This document shows, piece after piece, positions 27,084-37,930 of a stretch of DNA of 64,000 nt. A program made the translations under genes and the position numbers. Location: NCBI RefSeq assembly GCF_003436275.1, contig NZ_QSOP01000008.1, positions 31,805-95,804 on the forward strand. The letters are read 5' to 3'. The first letter of the stretch is position 1. Each line of letters opens with the position of its first letter. Source of the stretch: Collinsella sp. TM09-10AT. GTDB taxonomy: Bacteria > Actinomycetota > Coriobacteriia > Coriobacteriales > Coriobacteriaceae. The notes under the pieces were generated by a model. It was not told where the DNA came from and did no database searches. It saw only the letters and a list, made by a program, of their open reading frames with translations.

Positions 27084-27132
27084 TGCGCGGCTTAAACGAA
27101 TCGTTTATAACCGACAAGAAAGATAAGGTTTT

Positions 27133-27864
27133 ATGCTTACCAAACTCCTCTGCGAATTCGGCGCAACGGCCCTCATGATCGTCTTTGGCGTGGGTGTTCA
27201 CTGCGATACCGTGCTCAAGGGCACCAAGTATCAGGGCTCCGGCCATATGTTTGCCATCACCACCTGGTCCTTTGGCATCTCGGTCTGCCTGTTTGTCTTT
27301 GGTGGCGCTGTGTGCATGAACCCCGCCATGGTGCTTGCCCAGTGCATCGTCGGCCTGGTGCCGTGGGGCAACTGCATCCCCTTCATGCTTGCCGATATGC
27401 TCGGCGGCTTTGTGGGTGCCGTGATCGCTTGGTTTATGTATGCCGATGAGTTCAAGGCTTCCGAGGACGTCGTCGACCCCATTGCCCAGCGCAACATCTT
27501 CTCGACCAACCCCACCACCGAGGGCACGAACTATGCTCGTAACTTCTTCTGCGAGGCTATCTGCACCTTCGTGTTCATCAGCGCCATCCTTGCTGCCGCT
27601 AGCCGCGCCGGCGAGAACGTTCTGATGCTCGCAATCTGCGTCGGCCTGATCGTTTGGGCTGTTGGCATGGGCATGGGCGGCATCACCGGCTTCGCCATGA
27701 ACCAGGCTCGTGACCTTGGTCCTCGCATGGCCTATCAGGTGCTGCCGATCAAGAACAAGGCCGACAACAACTGGAAGTATGGTCTGCTTGTTCCTGGCAT
27801 CGCGCCGTTTGTCGGTGCTATTGTGGCCGCGCTGTTTGTGCATGGCTTCTTGGGCATGTTCTAG
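27133..27864 (+). CDS. larD: MIP-family channel, LarD-like (lactate/glycerol facilitator)
   Basis: Membrane channel of 243 residues in the aquaporin/glycerol facilitator family with about six helices and two half-helix loops. The first loop has the canonical NPA (MNPAMVLAQ). The second has NQA instead of NPA, within GFAMNQARDLGPRMAYQVLP, keeping the NxARDxGPR of glycerol facilitators. It follows larA by 49 bases on the same strand, which supports a role in lactate passage as for LarD of L. plantarum (established family, inferred here). Ribosome site AAGATAAGG precedes ATG 27133. Confidence 0.85.
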   Translation: MLTKLLCEFGATALMIVFGVGVHCDTVLKGTKYQGSGHMFAITTWSFGISVCLFVFGGAVCMNPAMVLAQCIVGLVPWGNCIPFMLADMLGGFVGAVIAWFMYADEFKASEDVVDPIAQRNIFSTNPTTEGTNYARNFFCEAICTFVFISAILAAASRAGENVLMLAICVGLIVWAVGMGMGGITGFAMNQARDLGPRMAYQVLPIKNKADNNWKYGLLVPGIAPFVGAIVAALFVHGFLGMF

Positions 27865-28170
27865 TCCAAGACAATTGATATAACGCCCGGGTCCGGCATA
27901 GGTTAACTTTCCGCCGCGTCCTCGGACATGCAAGAAGCTCCCGCTGCGCACTTCGTGCGGCGGGAGCTTCTTGCGTCCTGCGGAGTGCGGCGGAAAGTTA
28001 ACCTATGCCGGACCCTGCGGGAATCCAGTTGCGTTCGAACAAGCAACCAACATATATATCTGAATTTGAATGTGGTGGGCACATTGTTGCTAGGCGCTTT
28101 GAGGTGCGAGTGACACTTTGGGAGGCGTGGCGCCCTGGGTTGGGGTGATGCTTTGGGATGAGCTTCTTGC
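27865..28170. other. Convergent intergenic region with nested palindrome
   Basis: This 306-bp gap lies between the convergent ends of larD and the tetR gene. It is mostly occupied by the nested palindrome 27889-28015; the remaining 28016-28170 holds no gene or clear repeat that I can support. Confidence 0.6.
27889..28015. repeat. Nested double palindrome (outer 29 bp perfect, inner 15 bp perfect)
   Basis: Outer arms 27889-27917 and 27987-28015 pair perfectly over 29 bp. A 12-base spacer GTCCTCGGACAT leads to the inner perfect 15-bp stem (27930-27944 with 27960-27974), whose loop forms CGCAC-TTC-GTGCG; the spacer GTCCTGCGGAGT leads back to the outer arm. Total length, spacers and apex follow the element at 25284-25410, although the stem sequences are unrelated. 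Confidence 0.95.
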
Positions 28171-28710
28171 TTAGTTGAAGAGAGGCTTAATGGCTGATAG
28201 GTAATCTTTGGCTACGTCGGCTTTGTTGGCTTGGAAGTTGTGCCAGGCCCACCATTGGACCATTCCTACGAAGCTTGAGGCTATGTGGTGTAGTAGGAAG
28301 CTTCGGTCCATGGTGGCGGCGGGGCCGTTTGGGTCGGTGGGGACGGTTTCGGCTGCTCGTGACATGATGGTCTTGCGTAAGCAGTCGGCGAAGACGCGTG
28401 AGCCGGCGCCGGCTACGAGGGCTCGGACGCCCTGGCGGCGCTCCCAGAGGTTGTTGAGGATATGCTCGACCTGCACGAGTGGGTCGTCGAGCGGTGTGCC
28501 ATCGTCGTCGAGAGCGTGGGTACAGATGTCGCTCACGAGCTCGGACAGTAGGTCGTCTTTGCTCTTAAAGAGACCGTAGAATGTCGCGCGGCCTACGTGA
28601 GCGCGCGCGATGATGTCGCCGACGGTGATCTTGCTGTAGTCCTCCTCGCGCAGGAGCTCGGAGAATGCTGCGACGATGGCGGCGCGGCTTTTTGCCTTGC
28701 GGGCATCCAT
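28171..28710 (-). CDS. TetR-family transcriptional regulator of the lar locus
   Basis: DNA-binding regulator of 179 residues. The N-terminal helix-turn-helix is KITVGDIIARAHVGRATFYGLFKSKDDLL; the C-terminal ligand domain is of the TetR_C type with WERRQGVRALVAGAGSRVF and a Trp-rich end (GMVQWWAWHNFQ). The ATG lies 2 bases after the larC stop, so larB-larC-tetR is a tight operon and the regulator probably controls the lar genes, perhaps in response to lactate (inference). A candidate operator lies upstream of larB at 30468-30501. Confidence 0.9.
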   Translation of the reverse strand: MDARKAKSRAAIVAAFSELLREEDYSKITVGDIIARAHVGRATFYGLFKSKDDLLSELVSDICTHALDDDGTPLDDPLVQVEHILNNLWERRQGVRALVAGAGSRVFADCLRKTIMSRAAETVPTDPNGPAATMDRSFLLHHIASSFVGMVQWWAWHNFQANKADVAKDYLSAIKPLFN

Positions 28711-28712
28711 GG

Positions 28713-29630
28713 CTATGCGTCCGTGTGAACGAGCAGGCAGCGGAGCGTACCGGAGCAACCCTCGTAGGGGCGCTTACCGGCGCCGTAGCCGACGGCCTCG
28801 ATGCGGTAGCGGGCCGGCAGGTGCTCGGACGTGCGCAGTGCGGCGACGATGGCGGCGCCCGTGGGCGTCACGAGCTCACCGGCGACCGGCGCGGGCGTGA
28901 GGGCGATATTGCCCGCTTGGCACAGGTTGACGACAGCGGGGACAGGAATGGGCATAAGGCCGTGGGCACAGCGGATGGTGCCGTGACCCTCGGAGAGCGA
29001 CTCGACCACGATGTCCTCAATACCTAGGTCATCGAGGCAGATGGCGACAGAGCAGACGTCGACGATGGAGTCGATGGCGCCCACCTCGTGGAACATGACG
29101 GTCTCGGTCGTTTTGCCGTGGGCCATGGCCTCGGCGGCGGCGAGCGCGGTAAAGATGGCGAGCGCGCGACGCTTGGCGCCATCGCTTAGCTGCGAGTCAT
29201 CGATGATGGCGGTGACATCCGCCAAAGAACGGTGGTGATGGTGGTGGGCGTGATGGTGACCCTCGTGGCCATGACCGTGGGCCTCATGGTCATGCTCGTG
29301 GCAGTGCTCGTGTTCGTGCTCGCCATGATCATGATGGTAGTGCTCATGCTCATGTGTGTGCTCGGTGTCCGCTTCGTTGCCGTAGAGCCAGACCATGTCG
29401 TGGTCGTGGTTCTCGAGTTCCTCAGCCAGCTGAACATCAAAGTCGCAGGCGTCGATGCCATGCTTGTTTACGCGTGTAACGGCAATCTCAAAGCCGCCGA
29501 CCGGCAGCGTGGCGAGCTGGTCGCGCAGATGCTCCTCGCTGGCGCCCAGGTCGAGCAGGGCCGCGACGGTCATGTCGCCGCTGATGCCCGAGGTGCCGTC
29601 GATGATAAGCGTGTGCTGATGGTTGGACAT
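28713..29630 (-). CDS. larC: LarC, nickel-pincer cofactor cyclometallase, N-terminal part only
   Basis: Enzyme of nickel-pincer nucleotide synthesis that inserts nickel in a CTP-dependent step. The 305 residues start MSNHQHTLIIDGTSGISGDM and contain FHEVGAIDSIVDVCSVA and ELVTPTGAAIVAAL, all LarC1 hallmarks. Between about residues 73 and 134 lies an insert with roughly 26 histidines, probably nickel-binding. Full-length LarC is usually about 400 residues, or is made by frameshift between larC1 and larC2. Here the protein stops after GYGAGKRPYEGCSGTLRC, and the tetR start follows within 2 bases, so the C-terminal domain is missing at this locus. AAGGAG precedes the ATG. Confidence 0.9.
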   Translation of the reverse strand: MSNHQHTLIIDGTSGISGDMTVAALLDLGASEEHLRDQLATLPVGGFEIAVTRVNKHGIDACDFDVQLAEELENHDHDMVWLYGNEADTEHTHEHEHYHHDHGEHEHEHCHEHDHEAHGHGHEGHHHAHHHHHRSLADVTAIIDDSQLSDGAKRRALAIFTALAAAEAMAHGKTTETVMFHEVGAIDSIVDVCSVAICLDDLGIEDIVVESLSEGHGTIRCAHGLMPIPVPAVVNLCQAGNIALTPAPVAGELVTPTGAAIVAALRTSEHLPARYRIEAVGYGAGKRPYEGCSGTLRCLLVHTDA

Positions 29631-29640
29631 GAAATGCTCC

Positions 29641-30423
29641 TTAGCGGGCGCAGGACGTGCCGGCGCTCAGATGATTGATAAGACTTGCCTGATAGGCGGC
29701 GCCAAAGCCGTTGTCGATATTGACGACCGAAACGCCGCTGGCGCAGGAGTTGAGCATGGCGAGCAGTGCGGCCATGCCGCCAAAGTTCGCGCCATAGCCC
29801 ACGCTGGTGGGGACGGCGATGACCGGACAGCTCACAAGGCCTCCGATGACGCTCGCCAGGGCGCCCTCCATGCCGGCGATGGCGATGACCACCTGCGCCT
29901 GGGCAAGTTCCTCAGCATGAGCGAGCAGGCGGTGCAGGCCGGCGACACCCACGTCGTAGAGGCGATCGACCTCGTTGCCGTAGAACTCGGCCGTCAACGC
30001 GGCTTCCTCGGCAACGGGCAGGTCGCTCGTGCCGGCGCAGGCGACGACGATGCGTCCGTTGCCGTTGGGGGAGGGCTTGCCACCCACCAGGGCGAGCTGG
30101 GCGTCCGGGACATATCCCAGGTCGATGCCGTTGCCGAGGAGCTCCGAGGTGCGGGCTGCCTTTTCGTCGTCCAGGCGCGTGACCAGGATGCGCTCCTGGC
30201 CGGCATCGAGTAATGCTTTGATAATGGCGGCAATTTGCTCGGCGGTTTTACCGGCGCCGTAGACAACTTCGCCGGCTCCCTGGCGCACCCCGCGCGAAAG
30301 GTCGAGCTGCGCAAAGCACAAATCGGCGGTCGGAGCCGTCTGGATGCGCGTGAGGGCGTCGGTAGGGGTGACTGCTCCGCCGGCAACATCGCTCAGCAGC
30401 TGCTCTAGATCTCGCTTATCCAT
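29641..30423 (-). CDS. larB: LarB, nickel-pincer cofactor biosynthesis carboxylase
   Basis: Enzyme of 260 residues that carboxylates nicotinic acid adenine dinucleotide in the first step of nickel-pincer synthesis. The C-terminal half is PurE-like, with AGTSDLPVAEEAALTAEFYG, the GVAGLHRL motif and AIAGMEGALASVIGGLVSCPVIAVPTSVGYGA (given here as landmarks). ATG 30423 is chosen because AAGGGA lies 7 bases upstream; an in-frame start at 30456 lacks a site. larC begins 10 bases downstream with its ribosome site inside the gap. No larE (sulfur insertion) gene is in this window. Confidence 0.93.
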   Translation of the reverse strand: MDKRDLEQLLSDVAGGAVTPTDALTRIQTAPTADLCFAQLDLSRGVRQGAGEVVYGAGKTAEQIAAIIKALLDAGQERILVTRLDDEKAARTSELLGNGIDLGYVPDAQLALVGGKPSPNGNGRIVVACAGTSDLPVAEEAALTAEFYGNEVDRLYDVGVAGLHRLLAHAEELAQAQVVIAIAGMEGALASVIGGLVSCPVIAVPTSVGYGANFGGMAALLAMLNSCASGVSVVNIDNGFGAAYQASLINHLSAGTSCAR

Positions 30424-30467
30424 ATATGTTCCCTTCGACGGCGCAAAGTTTAGCACTCAAAGGGTAT

Positions 30468-30501
30468 GTTTCCGAACACTAAGACAGAATTGTTCGGAAA
30501 C
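30468..30501. promoter_or_regulatory. Candidate operator upstream of larB
   Basis: GTTTCCGAACA at 30468-30478 and TGTTCGGAAAC at 30491-30501 form a perfect 11-bp inverted repeat with a 12-base centre, 45 bases before the larB start on the minus strand. No T-run follows in the direction of serB transcription, so an operator for the TetR regulator encoded in the same operon fits better than a terminator. Confidence 0.5.
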
Positions 30502-30537
30502 TATAGGACAGACTGATTCAATTGCTAGACGGATTGG

Positions 30538-31173
30538 CTAGTCGCGCAGGATGATGTCCATGGCGAGCATCAGATTGCGCTCGTCGATGGCAAACGGGGC
30601 GGCCTCGCGCGTCTTGGGCTTGGCACAAAATGCGATGCCCGTGCCCGCGGCCTGAATCATGGGGATGTCGTTGGCACCGTCGCCGATCGCGACGGTGTGG
30701 GCCATATCGACGCCGCACTCAACTGCCCAGTCCAGCAGCTGGATGAGCTTGGACTCCTTGGCCACAATGTCGGCAGCCAACTTACCGGTGAGCTTGCCGT
30801 CCACGACCTCCAGACGATTGGCCAGGCAAAAGTCGATGCCCGCGGCGGCCACGATCTTATCGGCGACTTCGTGAAAGCCGCCACTCACGACGCCGACCTT
30901 CCAACCCTTGCTGTGTGCCGAGCGCACAAGCTCCAACGCGCCGGGGGTAAATGTCACGCGCTCAAAGGTGCGCTCGAACACGCTCTCGTCCAGGCCGGCG
31001 AGCAGCCCCACGCGCTCCTCGAGCGCCTGCTTAAAGTCAAGCTCGCCGCGCATGGCGCGTTCGGTGATCTGTGCCACCTGCTCGCCCACGCCGGCCTCCT
31101 CGCCCAACAGGTCGATGACCTCCTGGTTGATGAGCGTGGAGTCGATATCCATAACGATGAGGCGTGCAGTCAT
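30538..31173 (-). CDS. serB: Phosphoserine phosphatase SerB (HAD family)
   Basis: HAD-superfamily enzyme of 211 residues catalysing the last step of serine synthesis. Motif I is MDIDSTLI (D9 nucleophile, D11 acid), motif II is VVSGGFHEVADKI, the motif III lysine sits in AKESKL and motif IV is IGDGANDIPMI. It lacks the N-terminal ACT extension of long SerB forms. GAAAGG precedes the ATG at 31173. On the same strand as larB, 114 bases upstream, but with an inverted repeat between them. Confidence 0.92.
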   Translation of the reverse strand: MTARLIVMDIDSTLINQEVIDLLGEEAGVGEQVAQITERAMRGELDFKQALEERVGLLAGLDESVFERTFERVTFTPGALELVRSAHSKGWKVGVVSGGFHEVADKIVAAAGIDFCLANRLEVVDGKLTGKLAADIVAKESKLIQLLDWAVECGVDMAHTVAIGDGANDIPMIQAAGTGIAFCAKPKTREAAPFAIDERNLMLAMDIILRD

Positions 31174-31429
31174 GGCGGGCCTTTCCGAGTGCTGTTTTAT
31201 TGGGGCATATTGTCGCACGTGACGAGCGCGGGCGGGTGTCACGGCGCGTCAATTGTTTCGTCTCCGTCAAGTCTTTGGGCAGGAGCTACTTTTTCGCGGC
31301 ACATCGACGCGAGTGCGATAAGATAGAACGCCATGTCTGGCTGCGCGGTTTACGCAGGCTGGGCAAATCTGTACGACGCCGCCCGGAACGACACGGGGCG
31401 GCACAGATCCATAAAGGAGGATCACTGGT
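31174..31429. promoter_or_regulatory. Divergent intergenic region between serB and aspS
   Basis: The 256-bp gap must hold promoters for both divergent genes. I looked for a T-box specifier stem and anti-terminator sequence before aspS and do not see one. AAAGGAGG at 31413-31420 is the aspS ribosome site. Confidence 0.3.
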
Positions 31430-33217
31430 ATGAGCCAGACCCGTCCCATCGATGAGCATTCCATGCACACCCGTACCTGCGGCGAGCTTCGCTTCGAGAA
31501 CGTGGGCGAAGAGGTCACCCTCACCGGTTGGGTGAGCCGTCGCCGCGACCACGGCGGCCTAATCTTTTGCGACCTTCGCGACCGCGAGGGCATCACGCAG
31601 CTCACCTTCGACCCCGAGCACTCCGACGGCGACGCCTTTAAGATCGCCGAGACCATGCGTCCCGAGTGGCCCATCAAGATCCACGGTGTCGTGCGCGCCC
31701 GTGGCGAGGAGACCACCAACACCAAGCTCGCGACCGGCGAGATCGAGGTCCTGACCGACCACGCCGAGGTGCTCAACACGTCCGTCACCCCGCCGTTCCA
31801 GATCGAGGACGGCATCGAGACCAGCGAGGACACCCGTCTGCGCTATCGCTATCTGGACCTCCGTCGTCCCGAGATGATGGCCAACCTCAAGCTGCGCTCC
31901 GACTTTACCTTTGCCATTCGCGAGGCGCTGCACAACCGTGAGTTCATGGAGGTCGAGACGCCCTCCCTGTTTAAGTCCACGCCCGAGGGTGCCCGCGACT
32001 TCATCGTCCCCAGCCGCATCCAGCCGGGCAACTTCTACGCCCTGCCGCAGTCCCCGCAGCTCCTGAAGCAGCTGCTCATGGTCGGTGGCGTCGAGCGCTA
32101 CTACCAGGTTGCCAAGTGCTTCCGCGACGAGGACTTGCGTGCCGACCGTCAGCCCGAGTTCACCCAGGTCGATATCGAGATGTCCTTCGTGGACCAGAAC
32201 GACGTTATGAGCGCGCTCGAAGAGGTCCTGGCCGACGCCTTCGGCCGCATGGGTGTCGAGATGCCCACGCCGCTGCGCCGCATGGACTATTGGGAGGCCA
32301 TGGACACCTATGGCTCCGACAAGCCCGATACTCGCTACGGCATGCACCTGGTTGACCTGACCGACATCTTTGCCAACTCCAAGTTCAAGGTCTTTGCGAC
32401 TGCTGCAAACGAGGAGGGCTCTGTCGTCAAGGCCATCAACGCCAAGGGTGCCGGTGCCTGGGCTCGCGCCAAGATCGACAAGCTCGCCGGCGTGGCCTCC
32501 ACGTTTGGCGCCAAGGGCCTTGCCTGGATCGCCTTCCGCGAGGACGGCTCCATCAACAGCCCCATCGTCAAGTTCTTCTCGGACGAGGAGATGGCTGACC
32601 TGCGCGAGCGCATGGACGTCGAGCCCGGCGACCTTGTGATGTTCGCCGCCGGCCCGCGCCTGCTCTCCGACGAGATCCTGGGCGGCATGCGTTCCCACAT
32701 GGCCAATGCGCTCGAGGTCAAGCGCGAGGGCCACGACTTCCTGTGGGTCGTCAACTTCCCGCTGTTCCACTGGGACGAGGATCGCAAGGCCTATGCTGCC
32801 GAGCACCAGCCCTTTACCCTGCCGACCGAGACCGACATCGCCAAGATCGAGGCCGACCCGCTGGCAGCCGGTTCCTGCACCTACGACTTTGTCATGGACG
32901 GCTTTGAGGCCGGCGGCGGCGGTATGCGTATCCACAACGCCGAAATGCAGATGTCCATGCTCAAGCTCCTGGGCTTTACCGAGGAGCGCGCCGAGTCGCA
33001 GTTCGGCTTCCTCATGGAGGCTCTCAAGTTTGGTGCGCCCCCGATGGGCGGCTTCGCCCTGGGCCTGGACCGCGTGTGCATGCTGCTCACCGGCTCCGAC
33101 TCCATCCGCGACGTCATGGCGTTCCCCAAGACGGCCAGCGGCTCCGACCTCATGTCGGGCGCCCCGAGTGCCGTTTCCGGCGCCCAGCTCAAGGACGTCA
33201 GCCTGCGCCTGATGTAG
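31430..33217 (+). CDS. aspS: Aspartyl-tRNA synthetase, bacterial type
   Basis: Class II aminoacyl-tRNA synthetase of 595 residues. The N-terminal OB-fold (about 1-115) has LTGWVSRRRDHGGLIFCDLRDR; motif 2 is FRDEDLRADRQPEFTQVDIEMSF (in part) and motif 3 is GFALGLDRVCMLL. The bacterial GAD insertion domain lies at about 285-425. ATG 31430 lies 9 bases after AAAGGAGG. Whether it also charges tRNA-Asn cannot be told. Single gene with a strong terminator. Confidence 0.96.
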   Translation: MSQTRPIDEHSMHTRTCGELRFENVGEEVTLTGWVSRRRDHGGLIFCDLRDREGITQLTFDPEHSDGDAFKIAETMRPEWPIKIHGVVRARGEETTNTKLATGEIEVLTDHAEVLNTSVTPPFQIEDGIETSEDTRLRYRYLDLRRPEMMANLKLRSDFTFAIREALHNREFMEVETPSLFKSTPEGARDFIVPSRIQPGNFYALPQSPQLLKQLLMVGGVERYYQVAKCFRDEDLRADRQPEFTQVDIEMSFVDQNDVMSALEEVLADAFGRMGVEMPTPLRRMDYWEAMDTYGSDKPDTRYGMHLVDLTDIFANSKFKVFATAANEEGSVVKAINAKGAGAWARAKIDKLAGVASTFGAKGLAWIAFREDGSINSPIVKFFSDEEMADLRERMDVEPGDLVMFAAGPRLLSDEILGGMRSHMANALEVKREGHDFLWVVNFPLFHWDEDRKAYAAEHQPFTLPTETDIAKIEADPLAAGSCTYDFVMDGFEAGGGGMRIHNAEMQMSMLKLLGFTEERAESQFGFLMEALKFGAPPMGGFALGLDRVCMLLTGSDSIRDVMAFPKTASGSDLMSGAPSAVSGAQLKDVSLRLM

Positions 33218-33241
33218 GCGAGCGGCCACAAATTGCTTGCA

Positions 33242-33276
33242 ACGAGGGAAGGACGTGTGCCTTCCCTCGTTTTTTA
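33242..33276 (+). terminator. Intrinsic terminator of aspS
   Basis: ACGAGGGAAGG at 33242-33252 pairs perfectly with CCTTCCCTCGT at 33260-33270, followed by TTTTTTA. Confidence 0.92.
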
Positions 33277-33348
33277 TGCGCGGGCGTTGCGAGGGCATAG
33301 GTTGACCGGACGTTGCGGAAAGTGCGTCCCGGAATCTGCGTCCAGAAC

Positions 33349-33524
33349 GGGTCGCGCTTTCCCAAAAGGGGGGGTCCTCTGGGAAAGCGCGACCCAGAAT
33401 TCGGCAAAATAATGGGACACAGTTTCCGCTTGAGCGGTCTAACGGAAACTGTGCCCCAGAATGAGCGCTCAAAACGGGGCAGGCTTTCCGCAACAACTGT
33501 CTGGCGAAAAGCCCGGCCCAGTTT
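33349..33524. repeat. Three consecutive inverted repeats between convergent genes
   Basis: First stem: 33349-33363 with 33381-33395, 15 bp perfect. Second stem: 33414-33428 with 33443-33457, 14/15. Third stem: about 33472-33491 with 33503-33524, imperfect. The words CCAGAA or CCCAGAAT recur next to the first two. They fill most of the 308-bp gap between convergent aspS and the lacI-type gene, whose stop lies at 33526; the last stem may serve as its terminator. Confidence 0.75.
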
Positions 33525-33525
33525 C

Positions 33526-34542
33526 CTACAGCGAGTCTCTCTGAACGAGCTGCATGTGCATCACGGAGGTGGTGGGCTCGGCGCCCTTGATCATGTCGAG
33601 CGCAATGTTGGCGGCCATGTGGCCTTCTTCGCGCAGGGGCTGGCGGACGGTCGTGAGTGCGGGGACGCAGCGCGCCGCAATCTCGTGATCGTCGAAGCCG
33701 ACGACAGAAACGTCCGCCGGAACGGATAGGCCTGCCTCGTTGAGTGCGGTGATGACGCCAGCCGCGATACGGTCCGATCCGCAGAGCACGCCATCGAAAG
33801 CAATCTCGCGCGCGAGGATCTGGTGCATGGCCTGATAGCCGTCTCCGCTGTTCCAGCCGGTATAGATAACGTTTGCGCCTGGGAGGTCTTCGCCCAGGAC
33901 GGTGCGGTAGCCGCGCAGGCGGTCGACAACAGCGGGGTTGTCTTGCGGTCCCAACACGGCGACGATATCTTTGCGCCCGCGATCTTTCATAGCGAGTGCC
34001 GCAAAGCGTCCACCCTCTTCGTCGTCAGAGTAGACCGTCGAGAACACATCGCGATAGGGGTGGCCCTCGAGCTGGCCGCACAACACGGTGGGTACGCCCA
34101 GCTCGCGCAGCACCTCGAGCAGCTCGCTGCCCTTGTAAGGGGAGACGTCGATCACGGCGTCGAACGAGCGGCGCTCAAAGTGCTCGCGTGCGCGGTTGCG
34201 CTCATGCGTAGAAGACGCCTGCAAGATAACGGGCAGATAGGACGACTCCGACAGTTCCTCGGTAATGCCGCTCAAAAATTCGCTATAGGTGGGGTCGCTG
34301 AAGAGCTCACTCAGGGGCTCGGTCACGAGCACGGCGATGATTTCCGTGCGCCCGACAGCGAGCGCTCGGCCGCGAGCGTTGGGGACAAAATTGACTTTCT
34401 TGGCCGCCGCACGGACGCGCTTTTTGGTTTCCTCGCTAATGCGGGGCGAATCGTTGAGGGCGCGCGATGCCGTGGAGCGCGACACGCCGGCAGCTGCGGC
34501 AACCTCGGCAAGCGTAGGTGCGGTGCGAACTGGCTGGGTCAT
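33526..34542 (-). CDS. LacI-family repressor, probable regulator of ebgA-ebgC
   Basis: Transcription regulator of 338 residues. The N-terminal helix-turn-helix is PTLAEVAAAAGVSRSTASRAL with the hinge KVNFVPNARGRAL; the periplasmic-binding-like domain ends in VVGFDDHEIAARCVPALTTVRQP, typical of LacI/GalR proteins. It is divergent from ebgA, and the gap between them holds three copies of a palindromic operator, which makes local control likely. Effector unknown, presumably a galactoside. Confidence 0.92.
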   Translation of the reverse strand: MTQPVRTAPTLAEVAAAAGVSRSTASRALNDSPRISEETKKRVRAAAKKVNFVPNARGRALAVGRTEIIAVLVTEPLSELFSDPTYSEFLSGITEELSESSYLPVILQASSTHERNRAREHFERRSFDAVIDVSPYKGSELLEVLRELGVPTVLCGQLEGHPYRDVFSTVYSDDEEGGRFAALAMKDRGRKDIVAVLGPQDNPAVVDRLRGYRTVLGEDLPGANVIYTGWNSGDGYQAMHQILAREIAFDGVLCGSDRIAAGVITALNEAGLSVPADVSVVGFDDHEIAARCVPALTTVRQPLREEGHMAANIALDMIKGAEPTTSVMHMQLVQRDSL

Positions 34543-34785
34543 GGCGTCTCCTGGAAAATGCGGTCGATGTTGTCACTGATACGGGCTGGTGCGGATACAG
34601 CTTACTATAGTGCACCTGAACAGCGTTCATGATATCCGGTGACAGGTGTCGTTTTGCAACCAAGCCGCAATCGAATACGTCTCGTGTGGGTGAGATATCA
34701 GCGGGCGTGGCGGTTGCCTACGAGCTTAAGAACGATGTTTTGCGTTGAGTTTCGATATTCAGGGTGACATAAGTGTCGCGGTTGT

Positions 34786-34886
34786 ACAACCGGTTGCACC
34801 GTTAATCCGGCCAAATCGACCGTTCAGCGGACAACCGGTTGCACAGTTTTTTGCATCGCCCGTAAGATAAGGACAACCGGTTGCAC
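34786..34886. promoter_or_regulatory. Three LacI-type operators and the ebgA promoter
   Basis: The 14-mer ACAACCGGTTGCAC occurs at 34786-34799, 34831-34844 and 34873-34886, centred on the palindrome AACCGGTT and spaced 45 and 42 bp. TTGCAC at 34839-34844 inside the second copy can serve as -35 box and TAAGAT at 34863-34868 as -10 box (18-bp spacing), with the third copy just after the likely start point. Binding there would block transcription. The gap 34543-34785 to the left holds the repressor gene's own promoter. Confidence 0.82.
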
Positions 34887-34903
34887 AAGAATCACTACGA
34901 TGA

Positions 34904-37927
<3,024 letters not shown>

Positions 37928-37930
37928 GTC

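Noticed and set aside
28010..28060. GTTCGAAC-type word considered as a tRNA T-loop
   Set aside because: No acceptor, D or anticodon stems can be drawn around it; no tRNA was found anywhere in the window.
28171..28713. LarC2 made by frameshifting past the larC stop
   Set aside because: The tetR gene occupies the region from 28710, and no other long minus-strand frame exists there.
31174..31429. T-box leader before aspS (also considered before hisS)
   Set aside because: No specifier stem, AG-bulge or T-box sequence was visible; the hisS gap is taken up by palindromes.
31559..33496. A 645-codon minus-strand frame opposite aspS
   Set aside because: Shadow of aspS; aspS has all class II motifs.
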